From Spirosoma sp. KUDC1026 (GTDB lineage: Bacteria; Bacteroidota; Bacteroidia; Cytophagales; Spirosomataceae): a stretch of 64,000 nt of DNA. A model generated the notes under the pieces. That model was not told the origin of the DNA. It saw only the letters and a list, made by a program, of their open reading frames with translations, and made no database searches. The stretch covers positions 1,100,001 through 1,164,000 of the forward strand of contig NZ_CP056032.1 of assembly GCF_013375035.1 (NCBI RefSeq), written 5' to 3'. Below, piece by piece: positions 34,799 to 45,652 of this stretch. The position numbers and the translations under genes were made by a program. Position 1 is the first letter of the stretch. Each line of letters begins with the position of its first letter.

Positions 34799-37700
34799 TT
34801 GGCTACAAACGCGAAAATCAGTACGCGCAAAAATTTTGCGACGATTCAGCCAGTGATTGGATATCCCGATTTCCTGGATATTCAAGTAAAATCATTCAAA
34901 GACTTTTTTCAGCTTGATACACCTTCGAACCAACGTTCGGAAGAAGGGCTGTTTAAAGTGTTTCAGGAAAACTTTCCTATCTCTGATTCCCGCGAGAATT
35001 TTAAGCTGGAGTTCATTGATTATTCTGTTGATCCCCCAAAATACTCGGTTGATGAGTCGATTGATCGGGGATTGACCTATTCGGTTCCGCTGAAAGCTAA
35101 ACTGCGTCTGTCGAATAACGATCCTGACAATGAGGATTTCGAAACGATCGAGCAGGAGGTTTTCTTGGGAAACATTCCATACATGACGGAAAAAGGTTCG
35201 TTCGTCATTAACGGGGCTGAACGAGTTATTGTTTCCCAGTTGCACCGTTCGCCGGGTGTGTTCTTCTCTATGAGTAAGCACACCAATGGCACAAAGTTAT
35301 ACTCTGCCCGGATTATTCCATTCAAAGGTTCCTGGATTGAGTTTTCGACGGACGTTAACAACGTCATGTACGCATATATCGACCGTAAAAAGAAGTTCCC
35401 AGTAACGACGTTGCTGCGGGCTATCGGTTTTGGGTCGGATAAGGATATTCTGGATTTGTTTGGTCTGTCGGAGGAAGTACCGGCAACGCCAGCTAACCTG
35501 AAAAAAGCAATCGGTCGTCGTTTGGCTGCCCGGGTGTTAAAAACCTGGACGGAAGACTTCGTTGATGAAGATACGGGTGAAGTTGTATCGATCAGCCGGA
35601 ACGAAGTCCTGCTAGAGCGGGATTCGGCTATTTCGGTAGACGATATTGAAACGATCACGGAATCAGGTCAGAAGTCGGTCATCCTGCACAAGGAAGACAT
35701 GAACATGGCTGATTACAACATCATTTACAATACGTTGCAGAAAGATAGCTCAAACTCGGAAAAAGAGGCCGTTGAGCAAATCTATCGGCAACTGCGTAAC
35801 GCTGATGCGCCAGACGAACAAACCGCTCGGGAGATTATCCAGAGCTTGTTCTTCTCGGATAAACGCTATGACCTTGGTGATGTAGGCCGTTATCGGATCA
35901 ATAAAAAACTTGGTCTGGACATTTCGTCTGATATGAAGGTGTTGACCACGGAAGATATCGTATCTATCGTGAAATACCTGATCGGTCTGATCAACTCGAA
36001 AGCTGTTGTGGATGACATTGACCACCTGAGCAACCGGCGTGTCCGGACGGTAGGTGAGCAGTTATACGCTCAGTTCGGTGTTGGGCTGGCCCGGATGGCG
36101 CGAACGATTAAAGAACGGATGAACGTTCGGGACAACGAGGATTTCAAACCCGTTGATCTGATCAATGCCCGTACGCTGTCGTCGGTGATCAACTCGTTCT
36201 TCGGAACGAACCAGCTGTCGCAGTTCATGGACCAAACAAACCCATTAGCTGAAGTGACGCACAAGCGTCGTATGTCAGCACTGGGACCTGGCGGTCTGTC
36301 ACGCGAACGGGCTGGCTTTGAGGTTCGTGACGTACACTATACGCACTACGGTCGTCTATGTACCATTGAAACGCCGGAAGGACCGAACATCGGTCTGATC
36401 TCGTCGCTTTGTGTATACGCAAAGATCAACAGCATGGGCTTCATCGAAACGCCCTACCGGATTATTGAGAACGGTAAGGTATCGATGGACAAGCCGGTGA
36501 TGTATCTGACAGCCGAGGAAGAAGATACCCATTACATCGCTCAGGCAAACGCCGACATCGATAACAAAGGTAACTTCCAGGTTGATCGTCTGAAAGCTCG
36601 TTTTGAGGGTGATTTCCCGATTGCAGAGCCTCAGAACGTAACGTTCATGGACATTGCTCCGAACCAGATTGTATCAGTTGCTGCTTCCATGATTCCGTTC
36701 CTGGAACATGATGATGCTAACCGGGCCCTGATGGGATCGAACATGCAGCGTCAGGCGGTACCGCTTCTGCGTCCAGAAGCGCCAATCGTGGGTACGGGTC
36801 TGGAAGGTCGCGTAGCTGTCGATTCGCGTACGCTGGTTATCGCTGAAGCGGATGGAACGATTGAATTCGTTGATTCGACTAAAATTGTAGTTCGCTACAA
36901 TCTGGACGACGACCAAATGGCTGTTACGTTCGATGAAGATCGGAAAACGTATAACCTAATCAAATTCCGTCGGACGAACCAAGATACCTGCATCAACCTG
37001 AAACCAACCGTGCTGAAAGGCCAGAAGGTGAAAAAAGGTGATGTGCTTTGCGAAGGGTACGCGACGCAGGCAGGTGAACTGGCGCTTGGTCGGAACATGA
37101 AAGTGGCTTTCATGCCATGGCAAGGGTACAACTTTGAGGATGCTATCGTGATCTCGGAACGCGTTGTGCGGGAAGATATCTTCACGTCGATTCACATTGA
37201 AGAGTTTGAACTGGAAGTACGTGACACGAAGCGGGGCGAAGAGGAATTAACCTCTGAAATTCCGAACGTAAGCGAAGAAACGGTTCGTAACCTGGATGAG
37301 AACGGTATCGTTCGGGTTGGTACCGAGGTTAAAGAAGGTGACATCCTGATCGGAAAAATCACGCCGAAAGGCGAAAGCGATCCAACGCCGGAAGAGAAAC
37401 TGCTGCGTGCCATCTTTGGTGACAAAGCAGGGGATGTGAAAGATGCTTCGAAAAAAGCACCACCATCACTCAAAGGTGTTGTTATCGATACCAAACTGTT
37501 TGCCCGTCCGGCCAAAGAAGACCGGGGTAAGCACAAGGAAGAAGTTAAGGTGCTGATGAAGAAATACGGCCGTGAGTTAAATGACTTCCGGGCTCGTATG
37601 ATCGACAAAATGGTGACACTGCTCGATGGTCAAACCAGTCAGGGCGTGAAACATAAGTTTGGCGAAGAAATCGTTAGTAAAGGTGTTAAGTTCAGCCGGA

Positions 37701-38668
37701 AAAACATCACGGATAATCTGTTCCCTGACCGGAACCCATACCGGGATGAAAGCGGCTACGCCGTACCGGAAGAAGCAAACCTGCTGATTGATCTGGACCT
37801 GAGTAACTGGACCGACGACGATAAAATGAACCAGATGATTGTGTCGCTGGTGAAAAACTACAATAATCGTCGGAGCGAAATCACGGGTCGGTTCAAGCGG
37901 GAGCGGTTCACCCTTGAAGTCGGTGATGAACTGCCAGCAGGTATCGTGAAACTGGCTAAAGTTTACATCGCTAAGAAGCGGAAGCTGAAAGTGGGTGATA
38001 AAATGGCTGGTCGCCATGGTAACAAAGGGGTTGTTGCCCGGATCGTTCGGGACGAAGACATGCCGTTCCTGGAAGACGGAACGAAAGTGGATATCGTGCT
38101 GAACCCACTTGGCGTACCATCCCGGATGAACCTGGGCCAGATTTACGAAACCGTATTGGCGTGGGCTGGCCAAAAACTTGACCGTAAATATGCTACGCCG
38201 ATCTTCGACGGAGCTACTGAGCAACAGGTTGCTGACGAACTGGATGCCGCTGGTCTGCCATCGTTCGGCCGGACATACCTGTACAACGGTCTGACTGGCG
38301 AGCGTTTCGACCAGAAAGTAACGGTGGGTATCATCTATATGCTGAAACTGGGTCACCTGGTTGACGATAAGATGCACGCCCGTTCAATTGGCCCCTACTC
38401 ACTTATTACACAGCAGCCGCTGGGTGGTAAAGCCCAGTTCGGTGGACAGCGCTTTGGTGAGATGGAGGTTTGGGCACTGGAAGCATTCGGTGCATCGAAC
38501 ATCCTGCAGGAAATCCTGACCGTGAAATCGGATGACGTGGTTGGCCGAGCAAAAGCATACGAGGCAATCGTAAAAGGCGAAAACCTGCCGAAACCAAATA
38601 TTCCGGAATCATTCAACGTACTTGTCCATGAACTTCGTGGCCTGGCACTTGAAATCACTTTAGAGTAA
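34799..38668 (+). CDS. rpoB: DNA-directed RNA polymerase subunit beta
   Basis: Second-largest RNA-polymerase subunit, forming one side of the catalytic cleft. The 1289-residue protein has the rifampicin-region core ([53 protein letters not shown] near residues 470-520), EGPNIGLI, and the C-terminal [24 protein letters not shown]. The start is TTG at 34799: an in-frame TAG lies upstream with no ATG in between, and the first internal ATG is about 130 residues in, past conserved sequence. It is separated from rplL by an attenuator hairpin and from rpoC by a self-complementary spacer. Confidence 0.98.
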   Translation: MATNAKISTRKNFATIQPVIGYPDFLDIQVKSFKDFFQLDTPSNQRSEEGLFKVFQENFPISDSRENFKLEFIDYSVDPPKYSVDESIDRGLTYSVPLKAKLRLSNNDPDNEDFETIEQEVFLGNIPYMTEKGSFVINGAERVIVSQLHRSPGVFFSMSKHTNGTKLYSARIIPFKGSWIEFSTDVNNVMYAYIDRKKKFPVTTLLRAIGFGSDKDILDLFGLSEEVPATPANLKKAIGRRLAARVLKTWTEDFVDEDTGEVVSISRNEVLLERDSAISVDDIETITESGQKSVILHKEDMNMADYNIIYNTLQKDSSNSEKEAVEQIYRQLRNADAPDEQTAREIIQSLFFSDKRYDLGDVGRYRINKKLGLDISSDMKVLTTEDIVSIVKYLIGLINSKAVVDDIDHLSNRRVRTVGEQLYAQFGVGLARMARTIKERMNVRDNEDFKPVDLINARTLSSVINSFFGTNQLSQFMDQTNPLAEVTHKRRMSALGPGGLSRERAGFEVRDVHYTHYGRLCTIETPEGPNIGLISSLCVYAKINSMGFIETPYRIIENGKVSMDKPVMYLTAEEEDTHYIAQANADIDNKGNFQVDRLKARFEGDFPIAEPQNVTFMDIAPNQIVSVAASMIPFLEHDDANRALMGSNMQRQAVPLLRPEAPIVGTGLEGRVAVDSRTLVIAEADGTIEFVDSTKIVVRYNLDDDQMAVTFDEDRKTYNLIKFRRTNQDTCINLKPTVLKGQKVKKGDVLCEGYATQAGELALGRNMKVAFMPWQGYNFEDAIVISERVVREDIFTSIHIEEFELEVRDTKRGEEELTSEIPNVSEETVRNLDENGIVRVGTEVKEGDILIGKITPKGESDPTPEEKLLRAIFGDKAGDVKDASKKAPPSLKGVVIDTKLFARPAKEDRGKHKEEVKVLMKKYGRELNDFRARMIDKMVTLLDGQTSQGVKHKFGEEIVSKGVKFSRKNITDNLFPDRNPYRDESGYAVPEEANLLIDLDLSNWTDDDKMNQMIVSLVKNYNNRRSEITGRFKRERFTLEVGDELPAGIVKLAKVYIAKKRKLKVGDKMAGRHGNKGVVARIVRDEDMPFLEDGTKVDIVLNPLGVPSRMNLGQIYETVLAWAGQKLDRKYATPIFDGATEQQVADELDAAGLPSFGRTYLYNGLTGERFDQKVTVGIIYMLKLGHLVDDKMHARSIGPYSLITQQPLGGKAQFGGQRFGEMEVWALEAFGASNILQEILTVKSDDVVGRAKAYEAIVKGENLPKPNIPESFNVLVHELRGLALEITLE

Positions 38669-38775
38669 GGAGAATGGAGAAAAGGGAGACCGAAGAAGGG
38701 ATGATCAAAGTCTGCTTCTCCGGTTTCCCTCTCCTCATTCTTCCCTTTTCTCCTTTTAAATAAAACCTCCAACCA
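38669..38775. repeat. Purine/pyrimidine quasi-palindromic spacer (rpoB-rpoC)
   Basis: G/A-rich left arm (AAGGAGAATGGAGAAAAGGG, then GACCGAAGAAG) and C/T-rich right arm (CTTCTCCGGTTTCCCTCTCC, then TTCTTCCCTTTTCTCCTT) pair imperfectly over about 40 bp each. Confidence 0.65.
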
Positions 38776-41700
38776 ATGTCGTTCAAAAAGAACAAGAAAC
38801 TCAATAGCGATTTCCAGAGCGTGACGATCAGCCTGGCTTCGCCCGAGTCCATTCTGGAGAGTTCCTACGGCGAAGTGACACAGCCGGAGACTATTAACTA
38901 CCGTACCTACAAACCCGAGATGGGCGGCTTGTTCTGCGAGCGCATCTTCGGACCCGTAAAAGACTGGGAGTGTCACTGTGGAAAGTATAAGCGGATTCGC
39001 TATAAAGGTATCATCTGCGACCGTTGTGGTGTCGAGGTGACCGAGAAGAAAGTTCGCCGGGAGCGGATGGGGCACATCGAACTGGTGGTTCCTGTTGCGC
39101 ACATCTGGTACTTCCGCAGCTTACCAAACAAAATCGGTTACCTGCTGGGTCTGTCGACCAAAAAGCTGGATCAGATCATTTATTATGAGCGGTACATTGT
39201 TGTTCAGCCCGGCGTAAAAGCTGAGGACGGTATCAACCAACTTGACTTCTTAACGGAAGATGAGTACCTGGATATCATGGACAAACTGCCAAGCAGTAAT
39301 CAGCATCTTGACGATAAAGACCCAAACAAATTTATCGCGAAGATGGGGGCTGAAGCCCTGGAGATGCTGCTTTCTCGGGTAGCCCTTGATGAGCTTTCGT
39401 ACTCGTTGCGCCACGCGGCTGCTACGGATACGTCGCAGCAACGGAAGGCGGAAGCGCTGAAACGGCTTAAAGTGGTTGAAGCGTTCCGGGAAGCTAATGG
39501 CCGTATCGAGAACCGTCCCGAGTGGATGGTAATCAAAATGGTACCGGTTATTCCTCCTGAACTGCGTCCGCTTGTTCCCCTCGACGGCGGCCGATTTGCT
39601 ACGTCCGATCTAAATGATCTGTATCGTCGGGTTATCATCCGGAACAACCGTCTGAAACGCCTGATCGAGATCAAAGCGCCGGAAGTAATTCTGCGGAATG
39701 AAAAACGGATGCTTCAGGAAGCTGTTGACTCACTGTTCGACAACTCGCGGAAAGTTAATGCCGTTCGTTCGGAAGGTAACCGGGCGCTGAAGTCGCTGTC
39801 TGACATGCTGAAAGGTAAGCAGGGACGGTTCCGTCAAAACCTGCTTGGTAAGCGTGTTGACTACTCAGGCCGTTCGGTAATTGTCGTAGGACCAGAACTG
39901 AAATTGCACGAGTGCGGTCTGCCGAAAGATATGGCTGCCGAACTGTTCAAGCCATTCGTTATCCGTAAGCTCATCGAGCGGGGTATCGTAAAAACGGTGA
40001 AATCAGCGAAGAAAATCGTTGACCGGAAAGATCCGGTTATCTGGGATATTCTGGAAAACGTACTGAAAGGCCACCCTGTACTGCTGAACCGGGCTCCAAC
40101 ACTGCACCGTCTGGGTATTCAGGCGTTCCAGCCAAAACTGATCGAGGGTAAAGCTATTCAGCTCCACCCACTTGTCTGTACGGCTTTCAACGCTGACTTT
40201 GACGGTGACCAGATGGCCGTTCACGTACCACTGGGTCAGGAGGCTGTTCTGGAAGCGTCGCTGCTGATGCTGGCGTCGCACAACATCCTGAACCCTGCAA
40301 ACGGCGCACCGATCACCGTACCGTCGCAGGACATGGTACTTGGTCTGTATTACGTTACGAAAGGTCGTAAGAGCATTCCTGAGTATCCAATCGTGGGTGA
40401 AGGCATGACGTTCTACGGTGCTGAAGAAGTTATCATCGGTATCAACGAAGGTCGCGTATCAAAGCACGCCAACATCAAGTGCCGGGTGAAAGTCCGGGAT
40501 GAGAACGGCGAACTGGTATATAAAATAATCGATACGGTTGCTGGTCGGTTATTATTCAACCAGGCCGTACCGGAAGAGGTTGGTTATATCAACGAACTGC
40601 TGACGAAGAAAAAACTTCAGCAAATCATTGCGCTGATCTTCAAAATCTCGGGTGGTGCCCGTACGGCACAATTCCTGGATGAGATCAAAGAACTCGGTTT
40701 CCAGATGGCCTTCAAAGGTGGTCTGTCGATCGGTCTGAGTGACGTAATGATTCCAGAAGCCAAACAAGGTCTGGTTGACGAAGCGAAGGCGGAAGTACAG
40801 AGCGTTTGGGATAACTACCTGATGGGTCTGATCACGGAGAACGAGCGGTACAACCAGGTTATTGATATTTGGACGCGTGTGAACTCCCGTCTGACCGAGA
40901 CGCTGATGAAGCAGCTCGAAGCCGATCAGGGTGGTTTCAACTCGATTTACATGATGATGCACTCGGGCGCCCGTGGTTCCCGTGAGCAAATTCGTCAGCT
41001 GGGCGGTATGCGGGGTCTGATGGCTAAGCCACAGAAAAACCTGCAGGGCTCGGTTGGGGAAATCATTGAAAACCCAATTCTGTCAAACTTTAAAGAAGGT
41101 CTTGACGTATTGGAGTACTTCATCTCGACGCACGGTGCGCGGAAAGGTCTGGCTGATACGGCTCTGAAAACGGCCGATGCTGGTTACTTAACCCGTCGTC
41201 TGCATGACGTAGCGCAGGATGTTATCATCAGCGAAGACGATTGCGGTACGTTACGTGGTTTGCAGGTATCGGCTCTGAAGGACAACGAGGATATCGTTGA
41301 GCCTCTATCGGAGCGGATTCTGGGCCGTACAACGGTACATGATATCTTCGATCCGCTGAAGAAAGATGAAGAAGGCAAACCGCTTAAATTGGTTGGTTCT
41401 GGTGAACTGATCACGGAAGAGATTGCCGCTGCTATTGACGAAACCAGCATCGAAACGGTCGAAATTCGTTCGGTACTGACCTGCGAATCACGCCGTGGTG
41501 TATGTGCTAAGTGTTATGGACGTAATCTGGCGTCGGGCCGCATGGTCGACATCGGTGAAGCAGTAGGTGTTATTGCTTCGCAGTCGATCGGTGAGCCTGG
41601 TACGCAGCTGACACTTCGTACCTTCCACGTGGGTGGTACGGCCTCGAACATTGCGGTCGATGCGTCGATCAAAGCGAAGTTTGATGGTCTGATTGAGTTT

Positions 41701-43146
41701 GAAGAAATGCGTACGGTTGAATCGGAAGACGCCGAAGGAAATCCACAAACGGTCGTAATGGGCCGCTCGGGTGAAGTTCGGATTGTCAATCCTGAAGACC
41801 GTAACCAAGTTCTGATCAGCAATAACGTTCCTTACGGTGCGTTCCTACGGGTAAAAGATGGGGATGTCGTTAGCAAAGGCGACGACATCTGCGCCTGGGA
41901 TCCATACAACGCCGTTATTCTGTCTGAGTTGACAGGTACGCTGACGTTTGACGCAATTGAAGATGGTATTACCTACCGTGAAGAGTTCGACGAACAAACG
42001 GGCTTCCAGGAAATGGTGATCATCGAAAGCCGAGATAAAGCGAAAAACCCAGCCATCGTTGTTCAGGGGACGACGACAATGACATTGCACCTGTCGGATG
42101 CCGACGCATCGGGTAAACTTCAGAAGAGCTATAACCTACCTGTAGGTTCTCGTCTGGTTGTTAAAACAGGGCAGTCGATCAAAGCTGGGCAGCCATTGGC
42201 GAAAATTCCACGTAACGTTGGTAAAACCCGCGACATCACGGGTGGTCTGCCACGGGTAACGGAATTGTTTGAAGCACGTAACCCATCAAACCCAGCTGTT
42301 GTCAGTGAAATTGATGGTGTTGTAACATACGGCACGATCAAACGGGGTAACCGCGAGATTTTCATCGAGTCGAAAGACGGCACGAAGAAAAAATACCTCG
42401 TACCGCTGTCGAAGTTCATCCTGGTACAGGATAACGACTTTGTGCGCGCTGGTGCTCCGTTGTCGGATGGTGCCATTACACCAAGCGACATCCTGGCCAT
42501 CAAAGGCCCAACGGCCGTTCAGGAGTATCTGGTAAATGAAATTCAGGAAGTATACCGCCTGCAGGGGGTAAAAATCAACGATAAGCACATCGAGGCCATC
42601 GTGCGGCAGATGATGCAGAAAGTTGAGATTATCGACTCGGGTGATACCAACTTCCTCGAAGGACAAGTGGTTGACAAATGGTCTTTCCGGGAAGAGAACG
42701 ATAAAGTTCTTGACGCGAAAGTTGTTGTCGACGCTGGTGATTCGGAGAACTTCAAACCAGGTATGATTGTAACGAGCCGCCGTCTGCGGGACGAAAACTC
42801 AAGCCTGAAACGTCGCGACCTCGCTCTGGTGCAGGTACGTGATGCCATGGCTGCCGTTTCGCAACCGACGCTGATGGGTATCACTCAATCGTCGCTCGGT
42901 ACAGACAGCTTCATCTCGGCGGCTTCCTTCCAGGAAACGACGAAAGTACTAAGTGAAGCGTCGATCCGTGGTAAACGCGATACGCTCGAAGGGCTGAAAG
43001 AAAACGTGATCGTTGGTCACCTGATCCCAGCTGGTACGGGTATCCGTCGCTACCAGAATGCGATTGTTGGCTCGAAAGAGGAACTGGAAACAGTGACTGA
43101 ATCGCGCGAACAGTTCGCACGGAGCAAAAAGCGGGCTACTGTTTAA
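38776..43146 (+). CDS. rpoC: DNA-directed RNA polymerase subunit beta'
   Basis: Largest RNA-polymerase subunit, carrying the catalytic Mg2+ site. The 1456-residue protein has the N-terminal zinc ribbon ([23 protein letters not shown] near residue 58), the catalytic loop [12 protein letters not shown] with Asp474, Asp476 and Asp478, the trigger-loop region ([21 protein letters not shown]) and a second four-Cys zinc site ([16 protein letters not shown]). A long insertion/sandwich region before the C-terminus is usual in Bacteroidota. It ends at a terminator; the conserved DUF3467-rpsL genes resume only after a toxin-antitoxin/IS island. Confidence 0.99.
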   Translation: MSFKKNKKLNSDFQSVTISLASPESILESSYGEVTQPETINYRTYKPEMGGLFCERIFGPVKDWECHCGKYKRIRYKGIICDRCGVEVTEKKVRRERMGHIELVVPVAHIWYFRSLPNKIGYLLGLSTKKLDQIIYYERYIVVQPGVKAEDGINQLDFLTEDEYLDIMDKLPSSNQHLDDKDPNKFIAKMGAEALEMLLSRVALDELSYSLRHAAATDTSQQRKAEALKRLKVVEAFREANGRIENRPEWMVIKMVPVIPPELRPLVPLDGGRFATSDLNDLYRRVIIRNNRLKRLIEIKAPEVILRNEKRMLQEAVDSLFDNSRKVNAVRSEGNRALKSLSDMLKGKQGRFRQNLLGKRVDYSGRSVIVVGPELKLHECGLPKDMAAELFKPFVIRKLIERGIVKTVKSAKKIVDRKDPVIWDILENVLKGHPVLLNRAPTLHRLGIQAFQPKLIEGKAIQLHPLVCTAFNADFDGDQMAVHVPLGQEAVLEASLLMLASHNILNPANGAPITVPSQDMVLGLYYVTKGRKSIPEYPIVGEGMTFYGAEEVIIGINEGRVSKHANIKCRVKVRDENGELVYKIIDTVAGRLLFNQAVPEEVGYINELLTKKKLQQIIALIFKISGGARTAQFLDEIKELGFQMAFKGGLSIGLSDVMIPEAKQGLVDEAKAEVQSVWDNYLMGLITENERYNQVIDIWTRVNSRLTETLMKQLEADQGGFNSIYMMMHSGARGSREQIRQLGGMRGLMAKPQKNLQGSVGEIIENPILSNFKEGLDVLEYFISTHGARKGLADTALKTADAGYLTRRLHDVAQDVIISEDDCGTLRGLQVSALKDNEDIVEPLSERILGRTTVHDIFDPLKKDEEGKPLKLVGSGELITEEIAAAIDETSIETVEIRSVLTCESRRGVCAKCYGRNLASGRMVDIGEAVGVIASQSIGEPGTQLTLRTFHVGGTASNIAVDASIKAKFDGLIEFEEMRTVESEDAEGNPQTVVMGRSGEVRIVNPEDRNQVLISNNVPYGAFLRVKDGDVVSKGDDICAWDPYNAVILSELTGTLTFDAIEDGITYREEFDEQTGFQEMVIIESRDKAKNPAIVVQGTTTMTLHLSDADASGKLQKSYNLPVGSRLVVKTGQSIKAGQPLAKIPRNVGKTRDITGGLPRVTELFEARNPSNPAVVSEIDGVVTYGTIKRGNREIFIESKDGTKKKYLVPLSKFILVQDNDFVRAGAPLSDGAITPSDILAIKGPTAVQEYLVNEIQEVYRLQGVKINDKHIEAIVRQMMQKVEIIDSGDTNFLEGQVVDKWSFREENDKVLDAKVVVDAGDSENFKPGMIVTSRRLRDENSSLKRRDLALVQVRDAMAAVSQPTLMGITQSSLGTDSFISAASFQETTKVLSEASIRGKRDTLEGLKENVIVGHLIPAGTGIRRYQNAIVGSKEELETVTESREQFARSKKRATV

Positions 43147-43166
43147 TCCATAGCTGGACCAATTTT

Positions 43167-43205
43167 GCAAACGCCCCGGTTGGAAACGACTGGGGCGTTT
43201 GTGTT
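43167..43205 (+). terminator. Terminator after rpoC
   Basis: CAAACGCCCC/GGGGCGTTTG (43168-43177 with 43192-43201) with a short T-containing tail. It ends the rpoBC unit before the MNT gene. Confidence 0.8.
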
Positions 43206-43233
43206 ATACAGGATAATAAAAGTAACTTTCCGT

Positions 43234-43551
43234 ATGATTAAAGAATCGTTTCTGAGCGCATATAAGGAACAGCTCACTGATCTGTGCCAGCAGTATGGCG
43301 TATTACGTATGTATGCTTTTGGATCGATTATACGGGAAGACTTCGATCAGCAGAAAAGTGACGTTGACTTATTGGTTGAATTACCGGATGAATTACTTCC
43401 TGAAAGGAAAGGTGATATCTATTTCAAGCTTCTATTTGAGCTCGAAAAGCTTTTCAACCGAAAAGTCGACTTGCTACTGAGTCAGCCATTTCGAAATCCG
43501 TATTTTGCCCGTGCCATCGAACAATCAAAGGAATTAGTTTATGCAGCATGA
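43234..43551 (+). CDS. MNT-type nucleotidyltransferase antitoxin (MntA-like)
   Basis: Minimal nucleotidyltransferase of 105 residues, the antitoxin half of HEPN-MNT modules. In studied pairs MntA adds AMP to a Tyr of its HepT toxin and silences it. The active-site pattern is complete: FGSIIREDFDQQKSDVDLLVEL near residues 30-51 (GSxxR then D-x-D on one strand). The end (LFNRKVDLL) supplies the third acidic position. The ATG at 43234 is chosen; the longer frame from 43165 overlaps the rpoC terminator. It overlaps the HEPN gene by 11 bp. The HEPN partner is broken, so this antitoxin is now an orphan. Confidence 0.85.
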   Translation: MIKESFLSAYKEQLTDLCQQYGVLRMYAFGSIIREDFDQQKSDVDLLVELPDELLPERKGDIYFKLLFELEKLFNRKVDLLLSQPFRNPYFARAIEQSKELVYAA

Positions 43552-43739
43552 TCTACGGAAATACCTCACTGATATTAAGCTGCATATTGATTACATCGAG
43601 GACTTTCTCGCAGGGAACGAGGACTTTGCTCAATATGAGAAAAACCTGATTGTTCAATACGCTGTTGAACGGGCGTTAGGTATCATCGGTGAGGCTGTTA
43701 ATCAGATTCGAAAGCTGGAACCGGATATCGCTATAACCA

Positions 43740-43745
43740 GTATAC
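43740..43745. repeat. Left copy of the IS target duplication
   Basis: GTATAC, matched by the same six bases at 45003-45008. The true duplication could be shorter, since IS3-family elements usually duplicate 3-5 bp. The target is itself palindromic. Confidence 0.65.
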
Positions 43746-43808
43746 TATAGTGCGCCCCGTTTTTAAGACCACTAATTAAATTGGATAACGGGCTAAATTT
43801 AGTCCCGT

Positions 43809-44096
43809 ATGAAAGGCAAGAGCAAACGTAAATTTACCTCTGAATTCAAACTCAAGGTAGTACTTGAAGTCCTTAAAGAAAAGGATACATTGGCTGTCAT
43901 CAGCAAACGCCACGAGCTTCATCCGAATCAGATCAGTGACTGGAAGCGGCAATTCCTACAGGGGGCCGCTTCCGTTTTCGAGGCAGGTTGCAAACCCACA
44001 TCGACCAACGCAGAACCCGAAACCGCCTTGCTCTATGAGCAGATTGGACGATTACAAATGGAACTGACTTTTTTCAAAAAAAAGTTGACGCCATGA
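43809..44096 (+). CDS. IS3-family transposase OrfA
   Basis: A 95-residue helix-turn-helix protein that recognises the element ends. It has the OrfA pattern RKFTSEFKLKVVLEVLKEKDTLAVISKRHELHPNQISDWKRQFL at residues 7-50 and a leucine-zipper-like helix near the end (LLYEQIGRLQMELTFFKKKL). Near the end it carries an A AAA AAG slippery heptamer at 44078-44084, so some ribosomes should shift back one base and make an OrfAB fusion. The stop overlaps the orfB ATG (ATGA). Confidence 0.93.
   Translation: MKGKSKRKFTSEFKLKVVLEVLKEKDTLAVISKRHELHPNQISDWKRQFLQGAASVFEAGCKPTSTNAEPETALLYEQIGRLQMELTFFKKKLTP
44078..44084 (+). promoter_or_regulatory. -1 ribosomal frameshift site in the IS
   Basis: A AAA AAG in the orfA frame inside a run of eight A (44076-44083). 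After the shift the frame continues without a stop into orfB at 44093. This is the standard way IS3-family elements make their full transposase. Confidence 0.75.
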
Positions 44097-44941
44097 GTCT
44101 TTCGCAGCGACGATCACTGCTTGATGCAGCTTTATCAACTAGCATTCGCCAACAATGCCAGTGGGTAGGATTGCCCCGCTCAACCTATTACTACCAACCG
44201 GTAGTAGCCACATCAGACGATTTACTACTGATGCGTTTGCTGGATGAGCAGTACCTGCTAACTCCGCAGTACGGGTACCGCAAGATGCAGGTAGCCCTGG
44301 CAAAGGCAGGCTATTGTGTCAATCACAAACGCGTTCGGCGTCTCATGCAAATACTTGGCATAGAAGCCATTTATCCTAAAATAAACACCTCGAAACCGGC
44401 CATAGGCCACCGAATTTATCCCTATTTGCTGCGGGGGTTGGTCATTGTGCGGGTCCACCAAGTTTGGGCTACTGACATTACCTATGTACCCATGGCGACC
44501 GGATATATGTACCTGATGGCCATCATCGATCTGTATAGTCGATACGTATTAAGTTGGTCCGTTTCCAACACCATGGAGGCTGATTGGTGTTGTGGCGTGT
44601 TACGAAAGGCCTTAGGGAGCTATCCTCAACCCGAGATTTTTAACACCGATCAAGGCAGTCAATTTACCTCGGATGATTTTACAAGTGTCCTGCTCGATCA
44701 GAACATTCGCATCTCAATGGACGGCAAAGGGCGGGCATTGGACAACATATTCGTAGAGCGGCTTTGGCGAAGCGTAAAATATGAGGATATTTATCTGAAA
44801 GCCTACCAGGATGGCTGGCAGTTAGAGGCAGGCTTACAAGCTTATTTCGAGTTTTATAACTGTCGGCGCTTTCACCAGTCGCTGAATTATCGAACGCCTG
44901 AAGAGGTATTAAAGGGAATAAAAAGCAGTCAAACCAAGTAG
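44093..44941 (+). CDS. IS3-family transposase OrfB (DDE integrase)
   Basis: A 282-residue retroviral-integrase-type catalytic subunit. An N-terminal HTH_21-like helical segment (LLDEQYLLTPQYGYRKMQVALAKAGYCVNHKRVRRLMQILGIEAIYP) precedes the DDE core: Asp in VWATDITYVP near residue 127, Asp in IFNTDQGSQFTS near residue 187, and Glu in DNIFVERLWRSVKYE near residue 223. The C-terminus is the usual FEFYNCRRFHQSLNYRTPEEV. All catalytic residues are present. It is made mainly as the OrfAB frameshift product. Confidence 0.95.
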   Translation: MSLSQRRSLLDAALSTSIRQQCQWVGLPRSTYYYQPVVATSDDLLLMRLLDEQYLLTPQYGYRKMQVALAKAGYCVNHKRVRRLMQILGIEAIYPKINTSKPAIGHRIYPYLLRGLVIVRVHQVWATDITYVPMATGYMYLMAIIDLYSRYVLSWSVSNTMEADWCCGVLRKALGSYPQPEIFNTDQGSQFTSDDFTSVLLDQNIRISMDGKGRALDNIFVERLWRSVKYEDIYLKAYQDGWQLEAGLQAYFEFYNCRRFHQSLNYRTPEEVLKGIKSSQTK

Positions 44942-45002
44942 GAAATCAGATCAACTAACAATTTCGTTATTCAGTAAAGTGGTCCAGTTCTAAGGGCGCA
45001 GT

Positions 45003-45008
45003 GTATAC
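45003..45008. repeat. Right copy of the IS target duplication
   Basis: GTATAC, identical to 43740-43745. Joining at either copy restores the HEPN frame. Confidence 0.65.
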
Positions 45009-45186
45009 ATCAAGTTGTAGCTTTAAGAAATATACTGATCCACTCTTATGAATCAGTGAATCCTACGGTAGTATGGAGTATCCTCGTCAACCGCCTGCCC
45101 ATACTTAGGATAGAAGTTGCTAAGTTATTGGAACGACTGCAAGCAGATCGTTAAATAGGCGATGTGGTATCTGTAGCCGCGGTATA

Positions 45187-45214
45187 TTGAGCTACTACTT
45201 TAGTTGTACTTTTG
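45187..45214 (+). promoter_or_regulatory. Promoter of the DUF3467 gene
   Basis: TTG at 45187-45189 and TACTTTTG at 45207-45214 with a 17-bp gap fit the Bacteroidota form, 16 bp before the ATG. Confidence 0.5.
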
Positions 45215-45230
45215 TAAAAAGAACCCAACT

Positions 45231-45554
45231 ATGAATTCTCAACCTCAAAATCCGGAAGGTTCTATTGACGTAGAACTTAGCGAAGATATTGCCGAAGGGA
45301 CCTACGCTAATCTGGCGATGATTGCTCACTCGAATAGTGAATTTATCCTGGATTTTATCCGACTCATGCCCGGCGTCCCCAAAGCCAAAGTAAAAGCCCG
45401 GATTATTTTGACTCCGGAGCATGCCAAACGACTGCTGGAAGCGCTGCGGGACAATATTGGCCGCTATGAAGAAGCCAATGGCGGTATCAATGAGCCTAGT
45501 GATACGTTCCGGTTTCCGGGAGGTGGCTACGGGGGACCGGTAGGCCAGGCTTAG
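45231..45554 (+). CDS. DUF3467 family protein
   Basis: A 107-residue protein matching the DUF3467 pattern: IDVELSEDIAEGTYANLAMIAHSNSEFILDFIRLMPGVPKAKVKARIILTPEHAKRLLEAL and a Gly/Pro-rich C-terminus. The family is found widely in bacteria and has no proven role; in Bacteroidota its gene typically sits between rpoC and rpsL. Here that order survives but the MNT/HEPN/IS island separates it from rpoC. The ATG at 45231 is chosen over an upstream TTG at 45204, which would sit inside the promoter. Confidence 0.88.
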   Translation: MNSQPQNPEGSIDVELSEDIAEGTYANLAMIAHSNSEFILDFIRLMPGVPKAKVKARIILTPEHAKRLLEALRDNIGRYEEANGGINEPSDTFRFPGGGYGGPVGQA

Positions 45555-45576
45555 TCTAAAATCTTACGCCTTTCTG

Positions 45577-45607
45577 TTTGACATTCAGCAGGTTTTCCCT
45601 ATCTTTG
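45577..45607 (+). promoter_or_regulatory. Promoter of rpsL
   Basis: TTTG at 45577-45580, exactly 19 bp, then TATCTTTG at 45600-45607: a full match to the Bacteroidota promoter form, 45 bp before the rpsL ATG. Confidence 0.8.
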
Positions 45608-45652
45608 CACCTCAAAATTCGGGAAGACTGTTTTTTTGTAACCAATTATCAA

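Larger units (their letters stand above)
43746..45002 (+). mobile_element. IS3-family insertion sequence (about 1.26 kb)
   Basis: A compact element with two overlapping transposase frames between inverted ends. From the inner ends, TGCGCCC at 43751 and its complement ending at 45000 are followed at the same distance by GACCACT on each side, so the terminal repeats are imperfect and about 23 bp or longer. It carries orfA (43809-44096), orfB (44093-44941) and a frameshift site. Flanking GTATAC copies mark the insertion. Both frames are intact, so the copy may be recent and mobile. It interrupts a HEPN gene. Confidence 0.9.
43541..45154 (+). pseudogene. HEPN-domain toxin (HepT-like), split by an IS element
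   Basis: The first part (43541-43745) encodes 68 residues of a HEPN/DUF86 protein (LTDIKLHIDYIEDFL; YAVERALGIIGEAVNQI) ending ITSI. The second part resumes at 45008 and reads HQVVALRNILIHSYESV to a TAA at 45152-45154. Joined at the repeated target GTATAC the two give a single 116-residue frame, and the catalytic RX4HXY motif (Arg-Asn-Ile-Leu-Ile-His-Ser-Tyr) lies wholly in the second part. The insertion adds Leu and a TAG, so the product lacks the motif and should be inactive as a ribonuclease. It is read with the MntA-like gene, which it overlaps by 11 bp. Confidence 0.9.

Noticed and set aside
37577..38377. 266-residue frame on the minus strand
   Set aside because: Antisense to rpoB with no recognisable domain.
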